64,000 nt of DNA from Scolanthus callimorphus (lineage: Eukaryota > Cnidaria > Anthozoa > Actiniaria > Edwardsiidae). The DNA is taken from NCBI GenBank assembly GCA_033964015.1, contig CM066914.1, positions 23,984,234 to 24,048,233 on the forward strand, given 5' to 3'. Of the stretch, positions 21,801-32,046 are shown piece after piece. A program made the translations under genes and the position numbers. A model generated the notes under the pieces. The model saw only the letters and a program-made list of their open reading frames with translations. It was not told the DNA's origin and did no database searches. The stretch's first letter is position 1. Every line of letters starts with the position of its first letter.

Positions 21801-24000
21801 TTTTTAGATGTCCTCTCTCAAAGATGGCTGACATCACCGCCGCCATCGCAGTGCATGCGAGAACCCAACATTCTCACGCCCAAAGTACCAAGGTTAAAAT
21901 AGACTCTTCTATTTCTATGCATATGGCTAGACTGGATGAAATCTGCCGGTCCGTGTCACGTTGGCGTCATCTGGCAGTCTCAAGACTCTGTTTAAAGTAA
22001 TAAGCGATTATGGAGACCTTTGAGTGCCAAAAATGGAATGAAAAAATATCTATAGACGATTGCCCCACTCCTAAAGTGCGTCGAGCAAACAACAGTATGC
22101 GAGATATATTATGCCACCGCCAGCAGCCTGCGTGAAAGCTAAAAAGACTAAAAATGTTTACCCAAACGAGTGGTTTTCATCCGACTGTGAAATAGATACT
22201 AACAAAATACGCACTGCTATACACTATGAAAGTAATGTTTCTTGTATTCTCCTTTTTAATTATGACTAGTAGACATTATTAAACACTGACTAATATTTTT
22301 GTTTCACAGTTCGATGAAAACCGCTCTAACGAGGCGCGTAGCGCCGAGTTGACTATTTGACTGATAGAATAGCATACTACCTTCACTAGCATACTACCTT
22401 CGAGCTGTTGCTAAAACATATTTACTTTCAAAGTTTTGCCCTAGCGTTTTCGCTACTCACTATCTATTACGTGATGTATATAGTGAGTAGCGGAGCCAAT
22501 CAGATTGCAGGATTCATGATAGTGTGCGAGTGGGTTTCTACTAAGTCGTCATAGGAGATTGGTTTTAGAGGCAGATAGGCTCTCGTTGGACGAGCACTAT
22601 TAGACCTGCTTGCAGCCCCTTCTTACGGACGTTCTTCGCCGAAGATAAGGGGCTGCAAGCAGTCTAGAGCAGTATTTACCGTATCGTTTGTTTCAACCTG
22701 TAAGATTCTTTATATCTCTAGATACTGTATTTCAAAACAAGTATCATATAAATAACTCCCGATGAATCGTGAAAAAACAACTGATATGGTCCATTAGCAA
22801 TCGAATACATCACCGTTTACGGAAAATAATGCGCGTCCAATGGGACCATCTGTTCAACTCGCCACTGATCTGTCATCGATATCCGAAGTTGTTTTGCCGG
22901 CTTGGGTATGAAGCTCGTGCCAAAGAAAGAAAGTCAAATTTAACCCGAAAATGTGGAGAAAAATCTTTGGGGAACTTCATTGCATTTCATCATTTCTACG
23001 CGTTTCTATTTGATCTTGCAAAATAGAACACATCGACGCCACCGCAATCCCTCGTCAACAATCATCGGCATAGCAAGTTTGTTGTCTTCGTTGGATAGCA
23101 TGCAAACGGTCAAACGAACATGTGGGCATTTAATTGGTGGCATTGGAGCCAGCACTTTGTTTTTCGGAGAGCTCCGAGCACCAAGCATTTCCTGAAAACA
23201 TTCCGTGAGCATCGAGTTCATCTGAGCTATTTTGCGAGCACACAACAAAAACGGTGGCGGTAGTAAGACATCTGCAACATTTTTAACAGTAGTAGTCTTC
23301 ATATTGCCTTTTAAAACTTCAATCTGCGCAAAAATTAAGCCAAAGTGCTGCATCCTTCACAAGTGCTGCATACGATCGCTCAACACACAAATCCGAGCAT
23401 CACCTATTTTTACTATAACGAGCAAGCGAGCATCCTCTTTCGGAATATTGCGTCTGTAAATCTGTAATGACCATTCCGAGCAACGGCCAAGTATTGCGTG
23501 CATCTTAAAATTTGAGGAGATGATTTGCTATCCCTTTCGTTGACCCTTTGCAAATTTAAAGAGTTTAGAAACTCTTTTATCGTGCTGTTTTTATAGAGAT
23601 GGCAACCTCATCAAAGTAGTTGAAAAATCACAAAGTTGGACATAGTCACATTGTCTGTTCAAGCAAAAGGGCTACCTATATAGGTCTCCTACGCCGTGTA
23701 CGTTATCATTCAAAACACATACCTGAAGTTTTCTCCTGTCGTTAAAAAAGACCTTTCCATCAGGAAATGGTACCCAAGCTGCTGTATTTCCCTTCGAGGG
23801 AACGCATGATTATAGAATTAAAAACGTTTTGAACAAAAAGCATAGAACTTAGATCCTCTAGTAGCGTTTGGTCCCCGAACGAACCGATAGCGAACGAAAA
23901 TAGTCTCGCGCCGTATATGCAACATCTTACCTTCTTGGCTCGCAACTTGTTGGAAAACAAGAACAAGAAATCCAAGAACAAACAGCTCACAGCTCTGCAT
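18492..24000 (-). CDS. Secreted vWA-like protein with degenerate MIDAS (gene 2)
   Basis: Minus-strand exons are 24000-23931 (signal peptide MQSCELFVLGFLVLVFQQ), 19825-19473 and 18839-18599 or to 18492. Splice phases (1, then 0) are identical to gene 1, so the two are tandem duplicates. The vWA fold is kept (DLGIILDSS, VGIITFSDK, FNTLRGENVTAQNI, RFIDKALEFANKELF, DIFAIGVPQ), but MIDAS residues are lost: DxSxS reads DSSLD, the Thr region reads RNAERF, and the Asp motif reads VMIGGK. Metal-dependent ligand binding is therefore unlikely. The end is uncertain: a GTGAGT donor after LACG would end the exon at 18599, while reading on adds a microsatellite-encoded tail to 18492. Confidence 0.85.
19473..19825 (-). 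CDS. vWA gene 2, exon 2 (first half of domain)
   Basis: This 353-bp exon enters in phase 1 after ttccatag and leaves in phase 0 at INVLR before gtaagt. It begins ELLCAKAADLGIILDSSLDI and is alignable along its length to 14566-14211. Joined to the exon at 24000 it reads SQE|ELLCAKAAD. Confidence 0.9.
19989..20220. mobile_element. CATTCTCGTACCC inverted-repeat element
   Basis: It begins CATTCTCGTACCCACAGTTC and ends GGGGAGCTCTGGGAACGAGAATG (13-base match shown at the ends). Related ends occur at 24400, 24540, 25117 and 29730-29776. Confidence 0.75.
20426..20563. mobile_element. GGGGCCGGTTCCTGAAAGG MITE (138 bp)
   Basis: The inverted ends are GGGGCCGGTTCCTGAAAGG and CCTTCTAGGAACCGGCCCC, with internal repeats of ggataa and ttatcc that can fold. 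Confidence 0.78.
21571..21786. repeat. 53-bp minisatellite, about four copies
   Basis: The unit begins GGGAGCCCATCAACAGGAG and continues CTCCATCACCTATTGG, with repeats starting near 21571, 21624, 21677 and 21730; the last is 2 bp longer. The unit is not a multiple of 3, so open frames across it are not coding. Confidence 0.9.
22601..22676. repeat. Perfect-arm inverted repeat (hairpin)
   Basis: Arms TAGACCTGCTTGCAGCCCCTT and AAGGGGCTGCAAGCAGTCTA, nearly perfect, enclose a 30-base loop that is itself partly paired (cgttcttcgccgaag). Confidence 0.75.
23931..24000 (-). CDS. vWA gene 2, exon 1 (signal peptide)
   Basis: ATG lies at 24000-23998. Twenty-three codons (a hydrophobic core of Leu, Val and Phe, ending QQVASQE) are followed by a phase-1 donor (G|gtaagatg). 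Layout is the same as exon 1 of gene 1. Confidence 0.85.
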
Positions 24001-24399
24001 GTTGGAGTCAGCCTTCGTTGGCCATTAGAGGTCTAAAATGGGCGCAACCCGGGAGCAAGTGACCGGAACATGGGTTTGCTGTAATATCAGCTTTTCGCTT
24101 GACACCTCGCTAAGTGAACCACTAATGATTAGAGATAAGGACTGAGCACCTGGTGAATTAGTTTTCCCAGGAGGTGTAACTATGACATAGCGATAAAAAA
24201 TGCACCAAAAGTCATGGAGTGGATTAAAAATTCACAAAAATCGTGATATACTATCGTCTCATGAGGTCCTTCTGTAAAATGATAAGCCCTTATTTGATAA
24301 GCCATAAGTAGAAGAAATTGAGTTGAAAGCATACGTCCTTTACTAAGAAGACTTCCAAACGAATTTTAGCGTTCTTTAGCCTTTCTCTTTAGCCAGACA

Positions 24400-25117
24400 C
24401 ATTCTCGTGCCCAGAGCTCCCCGGCTTGTTACCTCGAGAGGGAGGCTCTGGTGACAGCCATTGACGACGCATGTGCGAGATTTCATACAGAGCCGTTGAG
24501 GAAAGAGCTTTCTGCACCAAAGATCAGCGACAGCCCTCGAGCCCAGAGCTCCCGGCCCCGGCTCGTCACCTTGTCAGGGGAGGCTCTGGTGACAGCCATT
24601 TGAGGACCTTTTGTGATTGGCTGACTTTAAGCGTTGGAGCATGCGCAGAAATATCTTTCTCTCAACGGTTTTGTATCAGGGGCACCCAACGATTATTTTC
24701 GGTAAAATATCTGTTCGGAGATGGTGCAATGAAAGCTGAAACTTTCGCTTCAGAATGTCAAGCTTTAAACTTTCGTATATAGAATCTAAGATCCCCTGGA
24801 TTTTTCGAATTGCACAAAAAGGTGAAATTTTACTATTTTGGGGGGATTTTTTCCGTTAAAAAGGTCCCCTAAAATTTTCGGATAGAGTTTTTCCCCTGGC
24901 ATTTTCGGAAGACTTGATTTCAATCCCTAAATTTTCGCAACCCAAACTTTCAGCTATGAAATCCGAACAGATCTAAAATTTGTAGGGATTAAAAATACCC
25001 AGTTTACAGTCATTTGTATGCTCAGCAATTGCTATAAAGGTATTCTGAGCTGTTTTACGGTATTGTCTCGTTGGGTGCCCCTGTTGTATCAAATCTCGCG
25101 CTCTGGGTACGAGAATG
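24400..25117. mobile_element. CATTCTCGT element, composite, hosting a nested insertion
   Basis: The left end (CATTCTCGTGCCCAGAGCTC) starts at 24400 and a second partial left end (gcccagagctccc) at 24540. The right end (gctctgggtacgagaatg) closes at 25117. The element at 24677-25083 is inserted inside. Confidence 0.65.
24677..25083. mobile_element. CAGGGGCACCCAACGA MITE with 6-bp target duplication
   Basis: It has perfect 16-bp inverted ends, CAGGGGCACCCAACGA and TCGTTGGGTGCCCCTG, flanked by direct repeats TTGTAT at 24671-24676 and 25084-25089. There is no coding sequence. End sequence is hAT-like, but that superfamily makes 8-bp duplications, so the class is uncertain. Confidence 0.8.
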
Positions 25118-28037
25118 GCGAAGGCCTTCAAATGGAAACAGAGCCTCTAGAATGAAGAAATAACGACAGGAGAGAAAGAAAACAACAGAGTAAAAATTCA
25201 ATCGCAGTGCTTTTTTGCTGCACCCGCTGACAGAATCCTTCGTAGCAAGCGTTCAATTCCCATGGGCCTTATCTTAGAAGACACAAAATTCCCAGATAAA
25301 GCAAGGTGATGAAAGTGACGACCTCTCTTATCTGCGCGGGTAAAACTAACTGCTGTAGAATCCACACAACGGGTAACGCAAAACCACGCAGAGAATATTA
25401 CAAAGATTCCTGGTAACCCCTTGCCCTTTCACAACACATGGCTTAATTGTCGGCTTCCTTGAAGTCAGGTGCATGACATGAGATTTCGGGTCTAAAACAA
25501 CCTGTGCTTCCTGTGCTGCCATAAACCGTGAGAGCAAGCATGAGGACTGGGCCGATCTCACGTTACCTCTCCTACACCACAGGTAGCCCACCCAGAACAC
25601 CAAGGACTGGGCTTTCTTTTGTAAGCGTTCACGTGCAGAAACCCAACGAAAAGGAAGAGGGCTCGATGCGCAAATAATATGGACGTATAGCTCGCCCTCA
25701 ACAGTTTTCTCTTTCTTCTCTCTGGCATGAGTAACCGCGTATCCGTTGTGCGCGTTAACTATTGCTTCCAGCGATGTTCCCTGGGCAAAGCAAATAAAGA
25801 AATGTTTAAATTTGCCAGCAAGGCATATTAGGTTGAAAAAAATATATATCCTATACATTTCTATAATTTAGAAGTTAGAAATTTGGACTATTAGAATTAC
25901 GTCACGTGCTAACGAAGACTTTTGCCCGCCGGTACTTTTAAGTACAATGCTTCTCTCTTGGTGGATATTGTCATATAAAGCTGGAATTTGAGTCAAATTT
26001 ATCTGGTTTATCCTTCATCCTATATTATTGTTGGCTGGTCCCGGAAGTTAATTATTCTCTATCGATATTAACCCGATGTGCCAAGGTTGTTGCGAATGTG
26101 ATTGGATGTACCGGGCTAGCTATGACGATTATGTAACTTCTTCTTATTGGAATTATTGGTATGGTGGGGCACAGGGTACCCAATATAGTGTCCAAAAATG
26201 ATTCCGCGCTTTGTGTGACAAGCCCTTATGGCCATGGCTGGCTTCCGAGTATCAATTTTTGTCTGGCTGTGAAATATTTATCTACATTTAAAATCATAAA
26301 TGTACATGATACATATTTCTATAAAGGTCCCTCATCGACGCAAGCACATGATTTCTGATTGATTTGACGCTCGATATACGTGAAGGTCGTATTTCAGCTC
26401 TGCCGATTGTAGCAAACCCGTCCGTCCAGACTGTCGAAGTTCTGCGCTTCTGAGACAGACCTCTGTAAAGACCTACGCATAAAGCCCCTCTCATGTTTCG
26501 TAGCGTTTTAGCCAGTCTCGGATTACAAAGCAGCTCCACTAGTGACCGAGCCTGTCTGCCCGTGCAATCTCAACGTCCAAGCACTCCTATATGCTGTTAC
26601 TATAGGGTCTGTGCAGCTGAGAATCGCGGTAAATACTTGGTCTTCATTCCAACACGACTGCAGTTCCACTCCCGGCCTGGCGCTTGCCGATTCTGCTTAT
26701 AAATGCGTCATGGTTAGAAGCATAGTGCGGTCTGATTTACAGCAAAGACGACCAGGATAGATGGAAACACGAGCACTTTGATTGGGATGCTGCATTTTGA
26801 AGGTAATAATGGAAGAAACAGATGCGGCGTTGGAAATACAGAACCAAAGAATTCATTTATTAATGCCTTGGCTGTTGAAGCGGGTGAATAAGCGGCAAAA
26901 ATATTTAATACCACGTTGCTCTATCACCATCTGATCTGTTTCATCCTTATCGATTCAGCTTAGCGCACGGCAACTCAATTCTTTATCGAACTCGACATTT
27001 CCCTGTGTGGTAGTGCCCCGTTATGTTTGCTACTCTCCCATATATCTTTGATTATTAATATGGTTTACTTAAATTGTTACGACAAGCGCGCAATGTTGCA
27101 TTATAACACATAATACTATGAGATTTCCAAAATTCCTCACAGCTTCAAAGGGCATAAGGAGCTGATTGTAGTCGAGCCGAGGCTGAAATCCGACCCCGCT
27201 GTTCTATGTAATGAACTATTGATTACTATGAGTCCTTTAGTTTTTTATCCATTTTTGTTTGAATGGAAACATCCGTGCTCGCTAACAATTATTTTTGACG
27301 TTGGCGCGTAAGTTGGGTACGTTGGGAAACTGAATTTCTTTCGTTACAGTAATCGCATGTCAATATTTCTCTTGCTATTAGTTATAAACTAATAATCCAT
27401 TGCTATAGCACGGGATGTTTCTTCACCTAGGACATTTTTTGGTGATGCGCGCGCTAGATTTCCTCTGCCATTGCTCAAAGGTGTCTTTAACTAAAGAATG
27501 CATTCGCCGTAGCTTTCTGATAGCTACTGTTCTACAGCAAAAAGGCAGCTTGGCGCATTCCTTTTGATAAAAGGTCAGCGCAAATATTTTCGAGCGAAAC
27601 TCATTCTAATGATACATTTATTCAATTTATTATTCCATTGTCCATTTATAATGTTTTTTTTTGTAGAATAACGTTTTTGTTTGCTGTGGTAGCACTTAGT
27701 TAATTAGCTTTAATATAATTACTGATGTTTATTTTGCATTCGAGAGTGTTATCGTCTTGAAATTGTAAACAATTATAGAAACCAGCATGCTATAAGGAAT
27801 CAAAAGCTCGCCATCCCCTAGACTTACCAGGAGGTATTCTTACCCACCCCTCCCCCATTACAAAAAGCAGAAAAAAGAAGATGGAACACTTATCGCTTCT
27901 TTAAAAAGAAAGACACTTATAAAGAGTTTAGCTTCCCTAAAAAGTAGTCGCTACTATAGAAGTTGCTATTGCGGGCGATATTCCCTGCTAGCAGAGATCT
28001 TTCGCCTTGACTCTGCTAGCAGAGAACGGACATCACA

Positions 28038-28211
28038 GGACATTTCTGCAGAAACTCATACATGGGAATGGGTTGAATTTTTCATGACACAAGAATTTGA
28101 AGCGTTCGGCATTCATGTTTTTGTCCACGGGAAAGCCGAACACCCCATTATTGTTCCATGATGGGAAACTTCAGCTTTTCCCTTGAATGGATTTCCGCAG
28201 AAATTTCCTGG
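28038..28211. mobile_element. GGAAATTTCTGCAGAAA-type foldback element, copy 1
   Basis: It begins aggacatttctgcagaaac and ends ggatttccgcagaaatttcct. It shares its ends and internal catgggaa motifs with 61999-62157. Confidence 0.55.
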
Positions 28212-28775
28212 GTATACTGAAGGGTCTTATTGGATTAGCGAGAAACCGCCGTAAAACAAATCATTTCTGACAAAATGATCAATAATTTTAGTACTGACAT
28301 AATGGCATCGGGATTTCTATCCTCATTTGCACACATTCATATTCATTTAACGCGAAAGGATGGACGCAATTAGGGGCTGTCTGCTGTATGTCTATTCCCC
28401 TATGTCGATTCTCCCAGTCACAATTGAACTTTATCCTTAAAGTCAACGTCGTGACTTTAGCATCTATTATTAATCGTCCTACCCAAATCATTCTTAGACG
28501 ATAATATGCAAGGAAAACAATGCGTAATACACCTATTTTACAAAGGTTGCATCATGTTTTTCTGTGTTATTGCGAGCCTACGGTGTGTTATGGGAAAAAA
28601 TATTTTTTTGCATTAATACAGGAAAATTCCTGCCCTTGAGGCACAAAGAAGTGCCAACTTCCATCGGGCTTTTAGTCGTGCGAAGTTTCCTGTAAAAAAG
28701 GCACTTTTCTCCATAGTTCACAACAACGACGATAAAGGATGGCGCATTTTTTTCGTAAAGGAATACACCAACGAC

Positions 28776-28875
28776 GTACCCTGGTTCCAGAGCCTCGAAT
28801 GTCGCTTGATATCGCGGCGCTGAGCTTGGCTGGTCACTAAATCAAGCGACATTCGAGGCTCTGGAACCAGGGTAC
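28776..28875. repeat. Long-arm palindrome
   Basis: The arms run from gtaccctggttccagagcct through cgaatgtcgcttgat, then the exact complement after a 30-base loop. Arms are about 35 bp without a mismatch, implying a recent origin or ongoing correction. Confidence 0.85.
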
Positions 28876-29345
28876 CAACGACGTTGATCGTAACACTTAT
28901 GAAATGCGTCGCAAACGGTTCGTTGGCAGTGAGACTACTAGTGAGAATCAACTTGAAATAAAGAAAAGAGAGACCTCAGATTGTCGTGTTTTATCCTCTG
29001 CTTCTCTTCGAGCCTTAACGTTTTTTTTTTAAGAGCGTTTACAGCTATTTCAAAAAGTTGTCGAAAGCCTTACGCGGCCAGACCGCAAAGTTGTCTGGAT
29101 GGAAAGCCTTGAAGCGGCTCTCTGCTTGTGTACGCGATCTCATAGCAGAGGAGGCTCTGCTGACAATCATTTGAGAGTCTTCGCTGATTGGCTTAAATGG
29201 CGCGCATGCGTACATAGAACTAGCTTTATCACGCTTTCGAAAATTGGTTGAACATGGATAAACAACACAGAATTCGTTTGCTAGTCTTTTCAACCTATTC
29301 CTTCGACTTCTACACTCACGTAATTTTAAGGCGCAAATAGGTCGA

Positions 29346-29706
29346 TAGACCAAATCGGCTAACGCTGTTTACATCTTGTTGCCACCCAATTCAGATCATG
29401 TGATGATTCCTTTGGATGGATACAAGCTTGAGCGGGGATCCTGTGGTTTGTTTCCCCAACTGCCACTCAAGCGAACGAAATATTTTGTTTTCCCCTTAAC
29501 GCACGAGCAATCTCTGTAATATTCATGTCACCAAACTAAGAAATTGTTTCACATGAATGCCAGTTAGGAAAACAAACCACAGGACCCCCACTCAAGCGGA
29601 AAAGGTCTATTGTGCAGAATTAACAAAAGTATCCACCTAAAGGAATCATCACACGATCTGAATTGGGTGGCAACAAGTTGTAAACAGCATTAGCCGATTT
29701 GGTCTA
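29346..29706. mobile_element. TAGACCAAATCGGCT MITE, 361 bp, about 78-bp inverted ends
   Basis: The left end TAGACCAAATCGGCTAACGC is repeated inverted at 29629-29706 with few changes. A second inverted repeat (gtggtttgtttcc and ggaaaacaaaccac) lies inside. It sits within a larger CATTCTCGT-family element whose pieces are at 29130-29200 and 29707-29776. Confidence 0.8.
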
Positions 29707-30274
29707 TTTCGTATACGCTGTCACCAGAGCCTCGCCCCGCGAGGTGACGAGCCGGGGAGCTCTGGGTACGAGAATGTTGCACTTATGCCTGCTTCTGCGC
29801 TTGCGTACAAGTGTAAGCTAATGCTAATTGACTGAATACAATGCGCATGCGCATGAGTTCGTACAAGGCACGACGTGCACTCGTAATTTATATAATTAAC
29901 TTATATAAGAACAAACAGCTTAGGGACTATTATTTATTCTTATTGGATCTCCCCCTTTTTCCGACAGCCACTGCAAGTACCTGATGTTCCAGAGGTTCCA
30001 TCAAGCATCAATTACCGAGCAAATACAGGGTAGTAATAATAATAACCATGCAATGAAAATCGCAGGGGGAAACAACAAACATGTTTGTGTAAGCGCGTCA
30101 GCAGCCGGTCTTAGTTTGGACGCCAACCGCGTGTTGACAACTTCTTTCAACGAAAATGTTAGTGTTAAGCCCCCTGTCTGATCACGGTTTATGACCTCGG
30201 GGCGAGCTGCTGACATTTGGAAGGTTTTTCACCCAGTGACCGTGAACGGCGTTGATGAAATGTACTTTGCTCGA

Positions 30275-30614
30275 TAGGACAGATTTCGCGTGACTATATG
30301 AAAAATTACGGCGCGTTCAGTGTGCCGTGATTCGTTGATCACTAATTTTGCGCGATGTGATTAGCTGAATGTTAACGAGAAGGCGAGGTTCCGTGCCGTG
30401 CCGCGACGGTCCCGTGTTCCGTGCCTTGCCGTGACCGTTTCGTGTCGTGCCATGTTCCGTGCCGTGACCTTACCATGCTTTGCTGTGACCGTACCGTGTT
30501 CCGTGCTTTACCGTGACTGACCGTGTTCCGTGCCGTGTCCGTTCCGTGCCGTGATCGTCCGTGTTCGTGCCTTGACTTGCCTTGGATTTTTACAGTCTCA
30601 CGAAATCTGCTCTA
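30275..30614. mobile_element. AGAGCAGATTT element with internal CCGTGTTCCGTGC repeats
   Basis: The ends are taggacagatttcgcgtgac and cacgaaatctgctcta. The inside, 30395-30560, is a degenerate repeat of ccgtgttccgtgccgtgacc. Related elements are at 768-978 and 2818-3006. Confidence 0.7.
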
Positions 30615-30971
30615 AAGGTTGCACCCGGGGAATAGAAAATAGAGCGATCGTAGCCCGCATGGATATGGTGTGATTGTATAGAATTAATCCAGTTGCCGTG
30701 CTCACTTGAAAATTATTACGGTTTTTCTAAGGAAGAAACAGACAGAAAGAAAGTTGAAGACAGAACAATTCACGAATCCGCTTTCATCGACGTGCTACGA
30801 TCGTCCTTTTGCCAATCGACCAAACCTCATTCCCAAGGTCTTCTGGGTATTTTCGGCACATGGCGATCCGTTGACCTGGCAGCCTGGAAGACCTGGTAAC
30901 GAGTTTACAATCGACCAAAGCAAAATTTCATAATGAACCTGGTGTACACGAAATTCATAAGGTTGCTCTAA

Positions 30972-31146
30972 GGCCTATTTACACGCTGCGATTTGTCGGC
31001 CCGCGAGTTATTTGATTTGTCCGAAGGAAAATCGGCCCCGACACGAAAAAATCCGATGCGATGCCACAGATTTTTCAGTGTCGGGCCGACACCGAACGAA
31101 GGCACAAAAAAATCGGGCCCGACAAATCGCAGCGTGTAAATGGCCC
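30972..31146. mobile_element. GGCCATTTACACGCTGCGATTTGTCGG MITE
   Basis: The inverted ends read ATTTACACGCTGCGATTTGT and its complement, about 29 bp each. A second inner inverted repeat carries ggccccgacac and gtcgggcc. No coding content. Confidence 0.8.
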
Positions 31147-31190
31147 TTTAGGCATTGCTCAATGCTTTGCTTGAGTTGTGTGACCACCAA

Positions 31191-31388
31191 TAGACCTCCT
31201 CGGCTTGGACGTAATGTTCCCCATTTCAGATAACTTGCCATTCATTTGAATGATTTTTATTTCTTTATTTGGGATGCCTCCATATTCATATATCCTTCGG
31301 TGGGTAGCAGAAAACGAAAGAGAAATACTCATGGGAATGCCACGCGATCTGAAATGGGAAAACATTACGCCTAAGCTGAGGAGGTCTA
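31191..31388. mobile_element. TAGACCTCCTC MITE, 198 bp, second full copy
   Basis: Same ends and same 198-bp length as 13941-14138. Only 8 bp separate it from the next element at 31397. Confidence 0.8.
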
Positions 31389-31396
31389 TTGACTCA

Positions 31397-31518
31397 TACA
31401 GCGGATTTCATGTGACTGTAGTGAAACCAATCGTAAAGTAATTACACCAATTCTGAATAAAACCTATAGGAGTGATTACAAAGTGATTACTAACGACAGT
31501 TATCTGAAATCCGTTCTA
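31397..31518. mobile_element. TAGAGCGGATTTCA MITE, copy 2
   Basis: The sequence cagcggatttcatgtgactg to ctgaaatccgttcta, about 122 bp, belongs to the same family as 12110-12243, in tandem neighbourhood with the 198-bp MITE. Confidence 0.75.
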
Positions 31519-31618
31519 AATGACTCAAGCCCGATCTCCAAAGCAACCTTTTCTGAATTAGATTACCTGTTCTCTTTGTTAATTCTTTTTTTCTGTTTTA
31601 CCTTTCTTCCTTTTTCAG

Positions 31619-31637
31619 CCCTCTTCCTGGATGCCCT
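31619..31637 (+). CDS. Possible small collagen N-propeptide exon
   Basis: A strong acceptor (cctttcttcctttttcag) and a gtaggt donor bound 19 bp that could read PLPGCP in the phase needed by the next exon at 32047. A Cys-Pro at this place would suit the end of a vWC module, but the piece is too short to prove. Confidence 0.25.
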
Positions 31638-31824
31638 GTAGGTTGGTAAGGTAACGTAACTAAACACTCCGCTGCCACACACGCGAACAATCAAAAGGAA
31701 TACGTATGTATAGCCAGGGAGTATATCTACTAACCGCCAAACTTAGCTCGACAGCTTACTAACCAAATTACCTTGCAGGTCTTGTGTTTGCTTTTCCAAA
31801 GTGGAAGAGCAAACCTAGAGGGGA

Positions 31825-31903
31825 GGTAAGAGGTGTGAAGTCATCACACCTCTTACTGACCTTGAACGTGATTTGCGTGACTCCTATGTCACGCAAAATC
31901 ACT
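31825..31903. repeat. Two adjacent short hairpins
   Basis: The pairs are ggtaagaggtgtga / tcacacctcttac at 31825-31855 and gtgatttgcgtgac / gtcacgcaaaatcac at 31870-31903. Confidence 0.65.
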
Positions 31904-32046
31904 AAAGTAACGCAAATCTTTAGCACGCAGGCCAACGTGTCTGCGTGCTGAGTCGTGTCACCTTCCATACCATGGTCTTAGGTAAATGTTATGTGGGCAA
32001 GTTACTTTTTCAAGAAATAAAGCAAGTGTTGTATCTTGTTTTATAG

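Larger units (their letters stand above)
19826..23930. other. First intron of vWA gene 2 (4.1 kb), repeat-rich
   Basis: It contains MITEs at 19989-20220 and 20426-20563, a 53-bp minisatellite at 21571-21786 and an inverted repeat at 22601-22676. No extra exon in the right phase was found. Confidence 0.6.
24001..32046. other. 8-kb region without a supported gene, rich in nested repeats
   Basis: It holds the promoter side of vWA gene 2 and the unseen 5' end of the collagen gene. Recognised elements are at 24400-25117, 24677-25083, 28038-28211, 28776-28875, 29346-29706, 30275-30614, 30972-31146, 31191-31388 and 31397-31518. No cysteine-rich vWC or TSPN exon for the collagen could be made out on the plus strand. 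Confidence 0.55.

Noticed and set aside
21393..22000. Two long plus-strand frames with SPSTG/HQQES repeats
   Set aside because: The 53-bp minisatellite produces them in shifting frames; the unit is not a multiple of three.
23006..23353. 115-residue minus-strand frame in the first intron of vWA gene 2
   Set aside because: A possible acceptor gives phase 0, not the phase 1 needed between exons 1 and 2. No recognisable domain.
25346..25858. 170-residue minus-strand open frame
   Set aside because: An open frame this long is expected about once by chance in a window of this size. No domain was seen, and an internal acceptor and donor can be drawn only by choice. A real exon is not excluded.
26512..26760. 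Plus-strand frame with EPVCPCNLNV and further cysteines
   Set aside because: Considered as the collagen's vWC module, but cysteine spacing does not fit vWC, and there is no matching splice phase to 32047.
30693..30933. PGRPGN-like plus-strand sequence near 30870-30900
   Set aside because: It looks collagen-like for two triplets only, has no acceptor in register, and lies next to repeats.
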